Shown: positions 49,899 to 59,319, counted from the first letter of the stretch. The stretch: DNA of 64,000 nt from Senimuribacter intestinalis (GCA_943192975.1 CALPCJ010000016.1:1-64000), one strand, 5' to 3'. Notes: generated from the sequence alone by a model not told the origin. Program-made: numbers and translations.

Positions 49899-50752
49899 TC
49901 CTCCAGTGCCTCTGCCAGAATTTCTCCGAACACCTCTGCACATCTTCTGACATCTTCAATATTGTTTCGATTATTCCCCATTTCAATTAAGATGGATTTT
50001 CCAGAAAGTTCCTGGTTATACCAGTAAGGCCGTTCCAGAATTTCTCCCGTATAGCCGCCATACTTGCTGTCCGCAATAGTATTCAGCTTCCCAAGAAAAG
50101 CGCTGTTCTCCTCATAGGTTTCCGTCGTGTTGCTGAGCACATAGGAATATACGGCGCAGGTTTTTCCGCCGACAGTCTGTACTGGACCTGCGACTTCTGC
50201 CGCCGTTGCATCTCTGTGCAAATCGATGATACATTCTATGGATGGATATTTTTTTAGCAGTGCCTTAACAGTTTCAAAACTTCTGGAGTAGGATTCGTTA
50301 TACGAAGGATTGTCGTGAAGCGTTTTGTCATGAACCACACCAATCCCCCGCTCTTCCAGCACATCAGTCAGCACATCACCCGCATCACGTACCGTGTTTT
50401 CCTCTTTTGTCGTATGATAATTGCCGGAAGAAGCCGGAAGATAGCTTTCTGTGGCATGGGTATGATAAATAAGCACCTTCGGTGCGCCGTTATTCTTCTT
50501 CACCTTTTTGGGCTTTATTTTTTCATCTTCCTTGCTTTTCTCTGTCTCGGTCTGCACTGCCGCTGTGATGTTTTCGTCACCGGGTTCAGTATCATTGTCT
50601 GCAATGAGCTCCATACACGGCAAGCTGCTTTCGATACACATGGCCGTCAGCTGTTGTCCACTGACCGCTTCTCCTGTCATTTTGAAAAAAAAGCCTGCCA
50701 CTGACACCACATAAAGCAGTGCAAAAAAAAGTATCGTCTGTTTTTGTCTCAT
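49895..50752 (-). CDS. spoIIP: Stage II sporulation protein P (SpoIIP)
   Basis: Peptidoglycan amidase/endopeptidase acting in engulfment with SpoIID and SpoIIM. 285 residues: N-terminal membrane anchor (QTILFFALLYVVSVAGFFFKM), a Lys/Glu-rich linker, then the catalytic domain LIYHTHATESYLP, with zinc His and Glu, and ECIIDLHRDA. Located between gpr and lepA, as in many spore formers. Strong evidence the organism sporulates. Confidence 0.93.
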   Translation of the reverse strand: MRQKQTILFFALLYVVSVAGFFFKMTGEAVSGQQLTAMCIESSLPCMELIADNDTEPGDENITAAVQTETEKSKEDEKIKPKKVKKNNGAPKVLIYHTHATESYLPASSGNYHTTKEENTVRDAGDVLTDVLEERGIGVVHDKTLHDNPSYNESYSRSFETVKALLKKYPSIECIIDLHRDATAAEVAGPVQTVGGKTCAVYSYVLSNTTETYEENSAFLGKLNTIADSKYGGYTGEILERPYWYNQELSGKSILIEMGNNRNNIEDVRRCAEVFGEILAEALEE

Positions 50753-50785
50753 TGCCTTCCTCTCTCCTTGCTTATCTAAGGTACT

Positions 50786-51673
50786 CTAAGAGTATATGCC
50801 GGGGTGCAGGGTAATATTAACAGCTTTTGCAATGATGTCCGAAAAAGATTTGATGACAAGGTCAATGTCCGTTGAAGTGACTACCATGTCAAATTCTCTG
50901 CTGTCCATATAGTGATATGCTTTTTCTTCTGGAATTTTCATCTCCTCTAACGCCTCCAAAATAACAGTCTTTGAATCAATCACCGTAGGCACACCGATAG
51001 CGATGACCTTTGTACCCAGGGAGGCTTCATTCAGTTGCTTTCGCACATTCCCCATACCAGCACCAGGTGATATGCCTGTATCGCTGATTTGAATGGTAGT
51101 ACTGACTCTATCGATATTTCTTGCAGCCAGCGCATCGATGGCGATAACTACATCGGGCTTTGTCATCTCTACTGCCTTTTCGATAAGTTCTGCCGTCTCC
51201 ATGCCAGTGGTTGCAGTTACCCCCGGTGCCAATCCGCTGACATTGGACATTTCTTCATCGCCGTCACAGCCGAAAATTTTGAAAAGATGACTGGTTATCT
51301 TAATCTTAGAAACGGTATGCGGCCCCAGACTGTCCGGTGTAACCTTCTCGTTGCCAAGCCCTACAACCAGTACTTTTAGGTCGTACCGATGTTTCACCAG
51401 CTTGGAGAGCTGCCTTGCAAGAGCCTTTGCCGCTCTTTCCGAAATCCCCTCTTTTTCATCGATAATCCCCTTGACCTCCATGGTGACATACCTGCCGCAA
51501 GGCTTTCCCAGCATGGCTTCACCCTTTAGATTGACTATGTCAATGGTCGTTACTTTGATGTCTTCATCAATCTTTTCCTTGTCCATCACGATGCCGTCCT
51601 TTTCTCCCGGACGAACACCAGACTGTTCCAAATTTTCAACGCCTTCCACTGCAAGGTCTGTTCTGTATTTCAA
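50786..51673 (-). CDS. gpr: Spore germination protease GPR
   Basis: Degrades small acid-soluble spore proteins during germination. 295 residues; N-terminal KYRTDLAVEGVE (the autoprocessing region), GLGNEKVTPDSLGPHTVSKI and IAIDALAARNIDRVSTTIQI, and SPGAGMGNVRKQLNE. The start is a TTG at 51673 because GGAGGTGA lies six bases upstream; the frame is open 32 further codons with no ribosome site. Aspartic-type active site according to the family. Confidence 0.93.
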   Translation of the reverse strand: MKYRTDLAVEGVENLEQSGVRPGEKDGIVMDKEKIDEDIKVTTIDIVNLKGEAMLGKPCGRYVTMEVKGIIDEKEGISERAAKALARQLSKLVKHRYDLKVLVVGLGNEKVTPDSLGPHTVSKIKITSHLFKIFGCDGDEEMSNVSGLAPGVTATTGMETAELIEKAVEMTKPDVVIAIDALAARNIDRVSTTIQISDTGISPGAGMGNVRKQLNEASLGTKVIAIGVPTVIDSKTVILEALEEMKIPEEKAYHYMDSREFDMVVTSTDIDLVIKSFSDIIAKAVNITLHPGIYS

Positions 51674-51755
51674 AAAAATCACCTCCGTGATGTGTAGTTT
51701 TTCTTTAAAAAGTATGCCCGCAAAGGCGGTAAATATGTAACTTGCTAAAAAAGCC

Positions 51756-51784
51756 TTGCAAATTCCCACTGTTTAGGCTATACT
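51756..51784 (+). promoter_or_regulatory. Promoter of rpsT
   Basis: TTGCAA (51756-51761), 17-base spacer, TATACT (51779-51784), inside the leader between gpr and rpsT. Confidence 0.7.
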
Positions 51785-51840
51785 TAATGTGCGAATTTAG
51801 CGTAACAAAGCTAAAAATTTAAATAGTGGGGTGAATAATT

Positions 51841-52113
51841 ATGGCAAACATTAAATCCGCAAAAAAAAGAATCAGAGTAATCGACAAGAAAACGGCTAGA
51901 AACAGAAGAGTTAAGGACCATGTAAAGACTGCTCTTAAGAATTTCGATGCTGCTTTAGAAGAAGGCAACATGGAAGCTGCTGCAGAGAAATTTGTAGTAG
52001 TTGAAAAGAAATTAATGCAGGCTGCAGCAAAAGGTACTCTTAACAAGAAAGCTGCTTCCAGAAAAGTTTCCAGATTAGCTAAAAGATTCAACGCTGCAAA
52101 AGCAGCAAAATAA
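51841..52113 (+). CDS. rpsT: 30S ribosomal protein S20
   Basis: 90 basic residues: ANIKSAKKRIRVIDKKTARNR start and the three-helix S20 body ending KAASRKVSRLAKRFNAAK. It binds the 5' domain of 16S rRNA. Divergent from gpr, the standard Clostridia/Bacilli context. Followed by a terminator at 52165. Confidence 0.98.
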   Translation: MANIKSAKKRIRVIDKKTARNRRVKDHVKTALKNFDAALEEGNMEAAAEKFVVVEKKLMQAAAKGTLNKKAASRKVSRLAKRFNAAKAAK

Positions 52114-52164
52114 GTCTCACCCGTCCCCACCAGTGCATAAGTTAAATGCACATGCGAGAGCAAC

Positions 52165-52200
52165 AAAACCGATGGATGTGTCTCCCATCGGTTTTACTTT
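52165..52200 (+). terminator. Terminator after rpsT
   Basis: 11-bp perfect stem AAAACCGATGG (52165-52175) and CCATCGGTTTT (52185-52195), then ACTTTT. deoD starts 28 bases later and may be read through or have its own promoter. Confidence 0.8.
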
Positions 52201-52227
52201 TACCCAAAATAGAAAGGACTGATTATT

Positions 52228-52932
52228 ATGTCACTACATATCGGCGCCGAAAAAGGCAAAATCGCAAAGACCGTTCTCATGCCGGGCGACCCGCTGAGAG
52301 CCCAGTTCATTGCAGAAAACTTCTTGGAAAACGCAGTCAGATACTCAGAGATCCGCAATATGTACGGTTATACCGGAACCTACAAAGGGGTTCCCGTCTC
52401 TGTGCAGGGCAGTGGTATGGGCATGCCGTCCATGGGAATTTATTCCTGGGAACTCTTTACAGAATACAATGTAGAAAACATCATCAGAATCGGCACTGCC
52501 GGCGCTTTCCACGAAAAACTTTCCGTAGGTGATATCTTGGTTTGCCTGGCGGCCTCCACTGACTCCAATTATCAGCATGCATTTCATGTACCGGGGCAGT
52601 ACTCCCCTAGCGCCAGCTTTGAACTTTTAACAAAAGTCATGGACGCTGGAAAAGAAAACGGCATTTCCTTTAAAGCCGGAAACACCGTATCCTGTGACGT
52701 ATTTTATGAGCTGGGAACCAAATGGTGGAAAGAATGGTCGTCTATGGACGTCCTAGCTGTAGAAATGGAAGCCGCAGCTCTTTATATGAACGCCGCATAT
52801 CATAGCCGCAATGCACTGGCTATGATGACTGTAAGCGACCACTTTATCACCGGTGATAAAGCTACTGTCGAGCAGCGTCAAAACCAGTTTACTGATATGA
52901 TGAAGCTGGCGCTGGAAGCAGCAATCAAATAG
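52228..52932 (+). CDS. deoD: Purine-nucleoside phosphorylase DeoD-type
   Basis: 234 residues of the hexameric PNP family. MPGDPLRAQFIAENFLENA binds phosphate and ribose, GSGMGMPSMGIYSWEL the family signature, AVEMEAAALYMNA the ribose Glu, and the base-site Asp in TVSDHFITGD. It cleaves purine (deoxy)nucleosides with phosphate, providing (deoxy)ribose-1-phosphate that deoC (6.9 kb) ultimately degrades. Confidence 0.97.
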   Translation: MSLHIGAEKGKIAKTVLMPGDPLRAQFIAENFLENAVRYSEIRNMYGYTGTYKGVPVSVQGSGMGMPSMGIYSWELFTEYNVENIIRIGTAGAFHEKLSVGDILVCLAASTDSNYQHAFHVPGQYSPSASFELLTKVMDAGKENGISFKAGNTVSCDVFYELGTKWWKEWSSMDVLAVEMEAAALYMNAAYHSRNALAMMTVSDHFITGDKATVEQRQNQFTDMMKLALEAAIK

Positions 52933-52936
52933 TCTT

Positions 52937-53368
52937 TTAAAGAAAGACCATTAATTTTTTGTACAGTTCCATTTCAATATTCATCAATCTGCCGGCCAGG
53001 GCACGTTCCTTCTGGTCGGCATTTTCATACTGACGTAAATACTTTCCCAAGGACTTCACCCCCATATGACATCCGTCAATCAAAAGCTCCGCAACACGGC
53101 TATCATCATCAGACATCATCATCTTTACTTCTGTAGTAAACCACATCATAGCTTTTGCCATTGTCGGCGGGTCCTTTTCATCTTCACCATCGTTGTTCAA
53201 AAGCTGGTGGGCAATATCTCCAACAAGCTGATGTTCCTTTCTGTATTCTTCAATCAAGTCTTTCAAATCCTGCTCTTTAACAAACTCAATAACCTGATTA
53301 AAACTATTGGTTGCATTTTTGCAGCCCGCGTTAACTTCCCGTAAAAGTCTGATACTATCTTCGTTCAT
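52937..53368 (-). CDS. DUF2383/ferritin-like four-helix protein
   Basis: 143 residues, all helical. The pattern IRLLREVNAGCKNATNSFNQVIEFVKEQDLKDLIEEYRKEH and CHMGVKSLGKYLRQYENAD fits the PA2169-like DUF2383 ferritin-like fold with E/H metal-ligand candidates. Metal binding is an inference. Single gene, converging with deoD. Confidence 0.7.
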   Translation of the reverse strand: MNEDSIRLLREVNAGCKNATNSFNQVIEFVKEQDLKDLIEEYRKEHQLVGDIAHQLLNNDGEDEKDPPTMAKAMMWFTTEVKMMMSDDDSRVAELLIDGCHMGVKSLGKYLRQYENADQKERALAGRLMNIEMELYKKLMVFL

Positions 53369-53429
53369 GATTTCATTCTCCTTTTTGACTTAGTATTCAC
53401 ACGTTCAGCAACACTTATGCAAAAAAGAC

Positions 53430-53458
53430 TTGCATTTGGGGAGAAGTCAAGTTATAAT
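53430..53458 (+). promoter_or_regulatory. Strong promoter of a short transcription unit
   Basis: TTGCAT (53430-53435), 17-base spacer, perfect TATAAT (53453-53458). The next terminator is only about 45 bases downstream of the expected start. Confidence 0.7.
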
Positions 53459-53464
53459 ACAGTT

Positions 53465-53528
53465 ATAGGTATAAAAGGAAATTTAAGTAATTTTTTAACG
53501 AGAGCAATCCAATTGGGTTGCTCTTTTT
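53465..53528 (+). ncRNA. Candidate 64-nt small RNA or attenuator leader
   Basis: Predicted transcript from the promoter at 53430 to a terminator with stem AGAGCAA (53501-53507) / TTGCTCT (53518-53524) and five T. No plausible reading frame with a ribosome site lies inside. It could be an independent sRNA or a leader controlling the Rpn nuclease gene starting at 53602. Confidence 0.45.
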
Positions 53529-53601
53529 GCGTGCGGATTGATAAGGTCAATTCAAACCTAATTTAAACTTAACACCACAGAACCACACAAGGAGGAAAAA
53601 T

Positions 53602-54477
53602 ATGGATAAAACGATTCATTCAAACAGAAATTACCAGGATAGTGTCTTCTCAAAACTGTTTTCCAATGAAGAAACCGCTTTGGAACTTTACAATGCACTG
53701 AGCGGAACAAGCTATGGACCTGAAACAAAAATCAGAATTACAACACTAAATAATGTGCTATTCTTAGAAAAATACAACGATCTAAGCTTCACTATCGAGG
53801 ACAGAATTATCGTTATGGCAGAACATCAAAGCACGATCAATCCCAATATTCCATTGCGATTACTGGGTTATTCAACAGATACATATACAAAACTTATCGA
53901 TACAGACAGGCTTTACAGCAGCACCCAAATCAAACTGCCAACGCCTGTCTTTTATGTATTCTATACAGGAAATGAACCTTGGAACGTCAAAAGCCTAAGC
54001 CTTGCTGACAGTTTTATCGAAGCGCCTCCCGAAAACTCGTTAAATTTAGTAGTCAAGCTCATCAATTTGCGATACAATAAAGATAACGAAATTTTAAATC
54101 GCAGCAAAACCTTGCTGGGCTACAGCAAGCTGGTTACTTATGTAAAAAACAATTTAAGCAGTGGCGCATCTCTCGAAAATTCTATCAGATTAGCAGTCCA
54201 GCGTTGTATTGAGGAAGGCCATATCGTAGACTTTTTAAAAAAACATGGGGAGGAAATCGAGAAAATGAAGTTTTATGAATTCACGATGGAAGAATACAGA
54301 AATTTAATTGCAAAGGAAGCCGCCGAGCAGGGACTTGCGCAGGGCATCGAACAAGGCATTAAAATCTTTATCTTGGATAATCGCACGGAAGGCATACCCG
54401 ACGATAGAATCTTCACCAAACTGATAAACCTCTTCCATCTGACAGAGGAAAAAGCATTAGAATATCTAAAACAGTGA
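53602..54477 (+). CDS. Rpn family recombination-promoting nuclease / putative transposase
   Basis: 291 residues. N-terminal RNYQDSVFSKLFSNEETALELYNAL matches the Rpn/PDDEXK_2 family opening; the PD-(D/E)XK core shows the VMAEHQSTINPNIPLRLLGY segment. The C-terminal third has repeated helix turns (EAAEQGLAQGIEQGIK) typical of these proteins. The role is proposed as DNA nuclease promoting RecA-independent recombination or linked to defence/mobility; a biological role is not settled. AGGAGG ribosome site. Confidence 0.85.
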   Translation: MDKTIHSNRNYQDSVFSKLFSNEETALELYNALSGTSYGPETKIRITTLNNVLFLEKYNDLSFTIEDRIIVMAEHQSTINPNIPLRLLGYSTDTYTKLIDTDRLYSSTQIKLPTPVFYVFYTGNEPWNVKSLSLADSFIEAPPENSLNLVVKLINLRYNKDNEILNRSKTLLGYSKLVTYVKNNLSSGASLENSIRLAVQRCIEEGHIVDFLKKHGEEIEKMKFYEFTMEEYRNLIAKEAAEQGLAQGIEQGIKIFILDNRTEGIPDDRIFTKLINLFHLTEEKALEYLKQ

Positions 54478-54478
54478 A

Positions 54479-54509
54479 AGTGCGAACGGAAAACCGTTCG
54501 CACTCTTTT
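54479..54509 (+). terminator. Terminator after the Rpn gene
   Basis: 11-bp perfect stem AGTGCGAACGG (54479-54489) and CCGTTCGCACT (54494-54504) with an AAAA loop, then CTTTTG. It separates the converging genes. Confidence 0.8.
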
Positions 54510-54536
54510 GATTTATATATCACTGATATTCCTTAC

Positions 54537-55583
54537 TTACTCGTACCAATATTCTTTTAGTAATTTTTTATATTTTTTAAATACCCCAAGCCAATTTTTT
54601 CGTTGGGATTCCGTTAATTTCAAAACAACTGACGCGCCATCATCACCATAAACACGAACGCGAACCTTCTTTTGTTCGAAAATCTTAATGATTTTGTTCA
54701 ACTGTTCTTCTCGGTCTTTACTATTGCTAGACAGTGTCACCCACCAATCTGAACAGGATGAATACATTCCATTTTTGTAGTTGTACCTGCTCCATTCGGT
54801 TTCATCTCCTAATTCCATGGTAACTCTTCGATTACTTGTATAAAACCGAATCTTTTCCAGATTGAGATTATAATAGCCGATAGGAGAAACAAGCGCAACG
54901 CGTCCTCTTACTGCAAGTCTCAAGGTTGCAGTCTTTCCCTTCTTTTTTATATCTATATATGGTTGACAGGAACCACCCAAAATGTACATGGTTTCATAAC
55001 TGAATTTTGCGTCTGATGAAATAGTTTTGCCATATAGTCTGGCATGTTCGCCGACATCTATGTTTTTATAAACAATGTTCTTTGTCGCAAGCGACTTTGC
55101 AAGTCTGGATAATTCTTTATAAGTTGGTTCTACAAATACGGTCTCATAGGTATACGACCTAAAGCAAATACATACGTCCGCCTCTGGTATCACTGTGATC
55201 TCATAAGTTCCCTCAGGCAAGTCTGTAAAATTAAATTCTTTGTAATAAGCCCGGTCTGCACGTTCAGAGGTATTGACTGTAAAAGTCTGATTGTAATTGC
55301 GGTCTCCGGTAATTAAAGAAACTTTTAATTGATATGGTGCAGTTTGCATTTCATCATAATCGGGAGATTCTTCTGTTTCCCAACACTGAATGCGCAGCTT
55401 TCCCTCCGCTCCGACCTTAACTTGATCGCTTTCCGAGTCTCCTGCTACTATAACTTCTGTCCAGTCACTAACTTTTGCCCACTCTCTTTTCTCACCGCCG
55501 TACACATGAATTGACATCATACATATCGATAGAATAAGCAGAATAGAAATCCACAATCTGTTTTTGATTCTAAACTTTTCCAA
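54537..55583 (-). CDS. Secreted protein of unknown function
   Basis: 348 residues: signal peptide (WISILLILSICMMSIHVYG), then a beta-rich domain of about 130 residues (VKVGAEGKLRIQCWETEES, TFTVNTSERADRAYYKEFNF), and a C-terminal helical, lysine-rich segment (KNWLGVFKKYKKLLKEYWYE). I recognise no family or catalytic motif. Isolated, with its own A/T-rich leader. The lack of Cys pairs beyond CICF and absence of an anchor suggests export. Confidence 0.65.
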   Translation of the reverse strand: MEKFRIKNRLWISILLILSICMMSIHVYGGEKREWAKVSDWTEVIVAGDSESDQVKVGAEGKLRIQCWETEESPDYDEMQTAPYQLKVSLITGDRNYNQTFTVNTSERADRAYYKEFNFTDLPEGTYEITVIPEADVCICFRSYTYETVFVEPTYKELSRLAKSLATKNIVYKNIDVGEHARLYGKTISSDAKFSYETMYILGGSCQPYIDIKKKGKTATLRLAVRGRVALVSPIGYYNLNLEKIRFYTSNRRVTMELGDETEWSRYNYKNGMYSSCSDWWVTLSSNSKDREEQLNKIIKIFEQKKVRVRVYGDDGASVVLKLTESQRKNWLGVFKKYKKLLKEYWYE

Positions 55584-55691
55584 GAAAATGCTCCTTCCCG
55601 AATCATATCTTTACGATTCTAGTATTTTTTGTAATAGCCATCATATAATATCTGCACCGCTGCTTTTTTCCAATATACCCTGTCGTTCTTC

Positions 55692-57116
55692 TTATTTCAT
55701 CTCATTCAGCACTTTTTTCGCTGCTTCGTGATCACCCATCCAAGGCACTCTGCCATCTTTATGATACATATAGGTCTCGTCCCCTTTGCCGAGAATCAGC
55801 ACGCAGTCCCCGGTCTTCGCACCGGTAATGGCTGCCTCAATAGCCTTATAGCGATCCTCTATCACAACACCGTTTTCGTGTTCCATGCCAGACAAAATCA
55901 TCTCGCTGATTTGTGCGACACTTTCGTCTCTCGGATCTTCTTCGGTCACATAGACAGTATCGCAATATTTGCCGGAAATTTGCCCCAGCACCTTTCGCTT
56001 TACCTTGTCCCGCTTGCCGGCACAGCCAAATACGGAAAAAATTCTTCCGCCCTTGACAATTTCTTTGGCATACTGAAAGACCTTTTCAAATCCGTCCGGC
56101 GTGTGGGCATAATCTACAATAACCGTAAAATCCTGCCCTTTATCAATAATTTCCATTCTGCCGTCCACCTGCGAAATGTGCGAAAGTTTTGGAAGCATAT
56201 CCTCAATAGCCATACCCGCCTGATGCATACCAGCGATTGCGCCCAATAAATTATATAAATTATATTTGGCAGAAAGGTTCGTTTTTACCGGATACCGCTT
56301 TCCATCATGTACCAGCGTGAACTCCGAACCGCTGACATAAAGGCATACATCTTCAGCCCTATAATCCGCATCTCTGTCGATTCCGTAGGTCACATATCTG
56401 CAAGCTGTACATGCTGCTAACTCCTCAAAACTCCCCTCATCTGCGTTAAGCACTGCCACTCCGCTTTCTTTCATCTGCGTAAAGAGCAGCTTCTTCGCCT
56501 CAAAATACTGCTCCATGGTCTTGTGATAATCCAAATGATCGTAAGTCAGATTCGTGAAAATAGCCACATCAAAATCCACTGCATCTGTACGTCCCATAGC
56601 AAGACCGTGAGAGCTGACTTCCATAGCGACCGCTTCCATGCCATAATCCGCCATTTCCTTTAAATTCCCGTGAATCTCCAGTGCATCCGGCGTCGTCAGA
56701 CTAGGAATTCTGCTCACATCACCGTAGCGAACTGCAATCGTTCCCATATAGCCGCAGGGCTTTTCATATACATCACTGATAATGCTGGTTGTAGTGGTCT
56801 TCCCGTTGGTTCCGGTGACACCAAAGACTGTCATCTTACAGCTTGGCTGTCCAAAAAACAAATCACAAATGCGATTCAGTTCTTTGTTAGTGTCGCTGAC
56901 TTTCACATAGGTAACCCCTGCGAGCTTTTCAACCTCATCGCTGTGAACCACGCAGACTGCGCCCTTTTCACATGCCATCTTTGCAAAGCGATGCCCGTCC
57001 GCTTCCAGTCCCTTTAAACAGAAAAACATATCCCCTGCTACGGCTTTTCTGGAATCAATGCAAAGACCTTTTATTTCAATATCGGGTTGACCCGAAAATA
57101 ATTCTGATAAAAACAT
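55692..57116 (-). CDS. murE: UDP-N-acetylmuramoyl-peptide ligase MurE-like
   Basis: 474 residues. Mur ligase domains: N-terminal UDP-binding KGLCIDSRKAVAGDMFFCLKG, ATP loop GVTGTNGKTTTT, central NLTYDHLDYH, and C-terminal YAHTPDGFEKV. It adds the third residue of the stem peptide. The specificity segment reads EEDPRDES instead of the DNPR typical for meso-diaminopimelate; the Arg is kept, which favours DAP. It is far from a division/cell wall cluster, so it may be a stand-alone copy. Ribosome site AGGAGGG eight bases before ATG. Confidence 0.92.
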   Translation of the reverse strand: MFLSELFSGQPDIEIKGLCIDSRKAVAGDMFFCLKGLEADGHRFAKMACEKGAVCVVHSDEVEKLAGVTYVKVSDTNKELNRICDLFFGQPSCKMTVFGVTGTNGKTTTTSIISDVYEKPCGYMGTIAVRYGDVSRIPSLTTPDALEIHGNLKEMADYGMEAVAMEVSSHGLAMGRTDAVDFDVAIFTNLTYDHLDYHKTMEQYFEAKKLLFTQMKESGVAVLNADEGSFEELAACTACRYVTYGIDRDADYRAEDVCLYVSGSEFTLVHDGKRYPVKTNLSAKYNLYNLLGAIAGMHQAGMAIEDMLPKLSHISQVDGRMEIIDKGQDFTVIVDYAHTPDGFEKVFQYAKEIVKGGRIFSVFGCAGKRDKVKRKVLGQISGKYCDTVYVTEEDPRDESVAQISEMILSGMEHENGVVIEDRYKAIEAAITGAKTGDCVLILGKGDETYMYHKDGRVPWMGDHEAAKKVLNEMK

Positions 57117-57221
57117 AGTTTCATACCCTCCTGGATTTTATGGTTCCCATATGGTCTATATTTTACCATCATTATGAAAAAATAACAACGGGATATTCCA
57201 GTTTCTCCACAGCAAACCCAT

Positions 57222-57270
57222 GAAAACAAACTGCCTGCACGAAAGAACGCAATTCTCTTTCTGCAGACAG
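57222..57270 (-). terminator. Terminator after the M20 peptidase gene
   Basis: Imperfect stem CTGCCTGCA (57231-57239) with TGCAGACAG (57262-57270) and inner GAAAGA/TCTTTC pairing; TTTGTTTTC follows on the minus strand. Confidence 0.55.
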
Positions 57271-57282
57271 CCTGTCGTATTT

Positions 57283-58500
57283 TTATTCACATGCCAGTTT
57301 TTCGATGGCAAGCCGGTAGATTTCTCTAGCTTTTTCCAGATCCTCTGTAAAAATCCATTCATTTGCCTGGTGTTCTGTCAGTTCCCTGCCTGGAAATGCC
57401 GGACCGAACGCCACGATATTATCCATGGCTCTTGCGTAAGTACCTCCGCCGATCAGCTGCGGCGGTGTATCATCACCGGTTACCTCTCGGTATGCCTCCA
57501 TCAGCTTACTGATGACGAATCCGTCCTGAGCCATATAAACTGGTTTCATCGCCGCTTCAATTTCTACCGCAATCTCCGCATCAGCAAAATTATCACACAG
57601 TTTTGACACCACATCTTCTTCTGCATAAGTGACCGGATAGCGAATATCCACTGCCAGCTTCACTTTTCCATCGTCCATAGAAATCTTACCGGCATTAAAG
57701 GTAAGCCCACCGCTGGCAGAATCAGAAAGACCGATTCCACAACCAGAGCCGTCCAGGCACCAGCCGATTTTATCCATATACACCTTCGCAAAGTGACAAT
57801 CTCTGGCAGCAGCCTTTTCCATCAGTTTGGTAATCGCATTTTCTCCATCCTCCGGCGTACTGCCATGAGCAGCTTTACCTGTCTCTTGAAAAACACTTCC
57901 GTCCAAAAGCTTTCCCTTTGCCCATGCCGCCACCATGTTAGGCGCGTCACCGCCGGCAATCTCCAAAAATCCTGCTTTCGCTGCATCCATAGAAAGCACT
58001 GCCATCAGAATGCCCTTTTCTCCATAAATCGCAGGAAAATCAGCGTCTGGTGTGAATCCGAAGGATGGAATTTCCTCACAGGACTTGTAATACTCCATAT
58101 CTTCCCAGTCGCCGCATTCCTCCATCACACCAAAGATAATACGAACGCGCTTGTTAAGTTTTTTTCCCGATTCCAGCACATCCTTCATAGCATAAATCGC
58201 TGCCATAGCAGGCCCTTTATCGTCCATGACTCCGCGTCCATAAATGCGGTCTTCCTTTACCGTTCCGGCAAAAGGTTCGCAGGTCCAGCCCTCTCCTGCC
58301 GGCACCACATCCAAGTGGCAAAGAATACCCATCAATTCCTCACCTTCACCGATTTCTGCATAGCCCAGTTTTCCGTCTACATTCTTCGTACGAAATCCCA
58401 GTTCCTTACAAATATCTAGTGCGCAGGCAAGCGCATCGAAAACTTCTGGCGTTCCGGTTACGCTGGGAATTGCAAGCAATTTCTGTAAGTTTTTAATCAT
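57283..58500 (-). CDS. M20 family metallopeptidase (dipeptidase PepV/Sapep-like)
   Basis: 405 residues. Metal site GILCHLDVVPAGEGWTCEPF with His and Asp, GRGVMDDKGPAMAAIYA (bridging Asp), and VMEECGDWEDMEYY (catalytic Glu-Glu). The sequence fits the PepV/Sapep dipeptidase branch, somewhat shorter than the usual 460 residues. It is 63 bases after the racemase gene at the end of the hydantoin-like operon; it could cleave an N-acyl or peptide product there, by inference. Confidence 0.88.
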   Translation of the reverse strand: MIKNLQKLLAIPSVTGTPEVFDALACALDICKELGFRTKNVDGKLGYAEIGEGEELMGILCHLDVVPAGEGWTCEPFAGTVKEDRIYGRGVMDDKGPAMAAIYAMKDVLESGKKLNKRVRIIFGVMEECGDWEDMEYYKSCEEIPSFGFTPDADFPAIYGEKGILMAVLSMDAAKAGFLEIAGGDAPNMVAAWAKGKLLDGSVFQETGKAAHGSTPEDGENAITKLMEKAAARDCHFAKVYMDKIGWCLDGSGCGIGLSDSASGGLTFNAGKISMDDGKVKLAVDIRYPVTYAEEDVVSKLCDNFADAEIAVEIEAAMKPVYMAQDGFVISKLMEAYREVTGDDTPPQLIGGGTYARAMDNIVAFGPAFPGRELTEHQANEWIFTEDLEKAREIYRLAIEKLACE

Positions 58501-58563
58501 TTTGTATCATCCTCCGATATTTTGCAAAATATTCATCTATGCACTCAATTATACACGAAAGCC

Positions 58564-59310
58564 TTAATTCCGTCTACCCTCAGTCTGAGACCAGTGCAGC
58601 GAATCAAAAGCAACTTCACCCGGTACAAAGTTGTTAAATCCCATACGCACCATAGATTCCAGCTTCACACAGCCGTTCAATACCGGCTCAATGACATTGA
58701 CACGAATCCGTCTTTCAGAAAGAATCTGGAGCAAGTCGTCGTAGATATAGTACATTGCCGTACAGCCAAGACATATGACACTGACTCTGTCTTTCTGCAC
58801 CATATCAGCACAGAGATCTGCCAAAGATGCAAGCACTCTCTCCTTTTCCTCTTTGATATTTTCCACCATCAAGTCCAGCGCCCGAATAGAGGTGATACGC
58901 TCTGAGACTCCAAAGGCTCTTGCCTTCTTCTCTTCATTTAAAATGCCTGCCTGATCAGTAGTAATGATGCCGATTCTCTCTCCCAAAGAAAGAGCAGTAG
59001 TTACCGCTGCTTCATAAGGTCCTACAGCCGGTATCAGCCCCATCTCTCGAAGTGCATACACGCCCGGATCATCAAAACAGTCCACAAAGACGCCATCAAA
59101 ATCCTCCGCATTTTCCCGCACCGACATGACGACCTGACTGCCGTTTACCATGCCGGCAAGCTCTGTCTCCACCGTTTCAAACCCATACTGCAGACTGGAA
59201 AATTCCAGTTCCGTCTCCGCCGTCAGATGAGGTTTCAGATATGCGGCAAGTTCTTCACTGTATGCAGAAAAATCTCCTACCACAGGGATGATAAATTTTA
59301 GTTTCATCAC
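58564..59310 (-). CDS. Aspartate/glutamate/hydantoin racemase family protein
   Basis: 248 residues with the two catalytic-type cysteines: VDCFDDPGVYAL near residue 76 and ICLGCTAMYYI near 182. This is the hydantoin racemase/AroM-like subgroup rather than cell-wall glutamate racemase, since it lacks that signature and sits beside a DUF917 gene and an NCS1 permease. Starts nine bases after the DUF917 stop. Confidence 0.85.
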   Translation of the reverse strand: MMKLKFIIPVVGDFSAYSEELAAYLKPHLTAETELEFSSLQYGFETVETELAGMVNGSQVVMSVRENAEDFDGVFVDCFDDPGVYALREMGLIPAVGPYEAAVTTALSLGERIGIITTDQAGILNEEKKARAFGVSERITSIRALDLMVENIKEEKERVLASLADLCADMVQKDRVSVICLGCTAMYYIYDDLLQILSERRIRVNVIEPVLNGCVKLESMVRMGFNNFVPGEVAFDSLHWSQTEGRRN

Positions 59311-59319
59311 CTGCGCCTC

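Noticed and set aside
53602..54477. Rpn gene as part of a defence island
   Set aside because: No other defence gene is near; the protein alone is not sufficient evidence.
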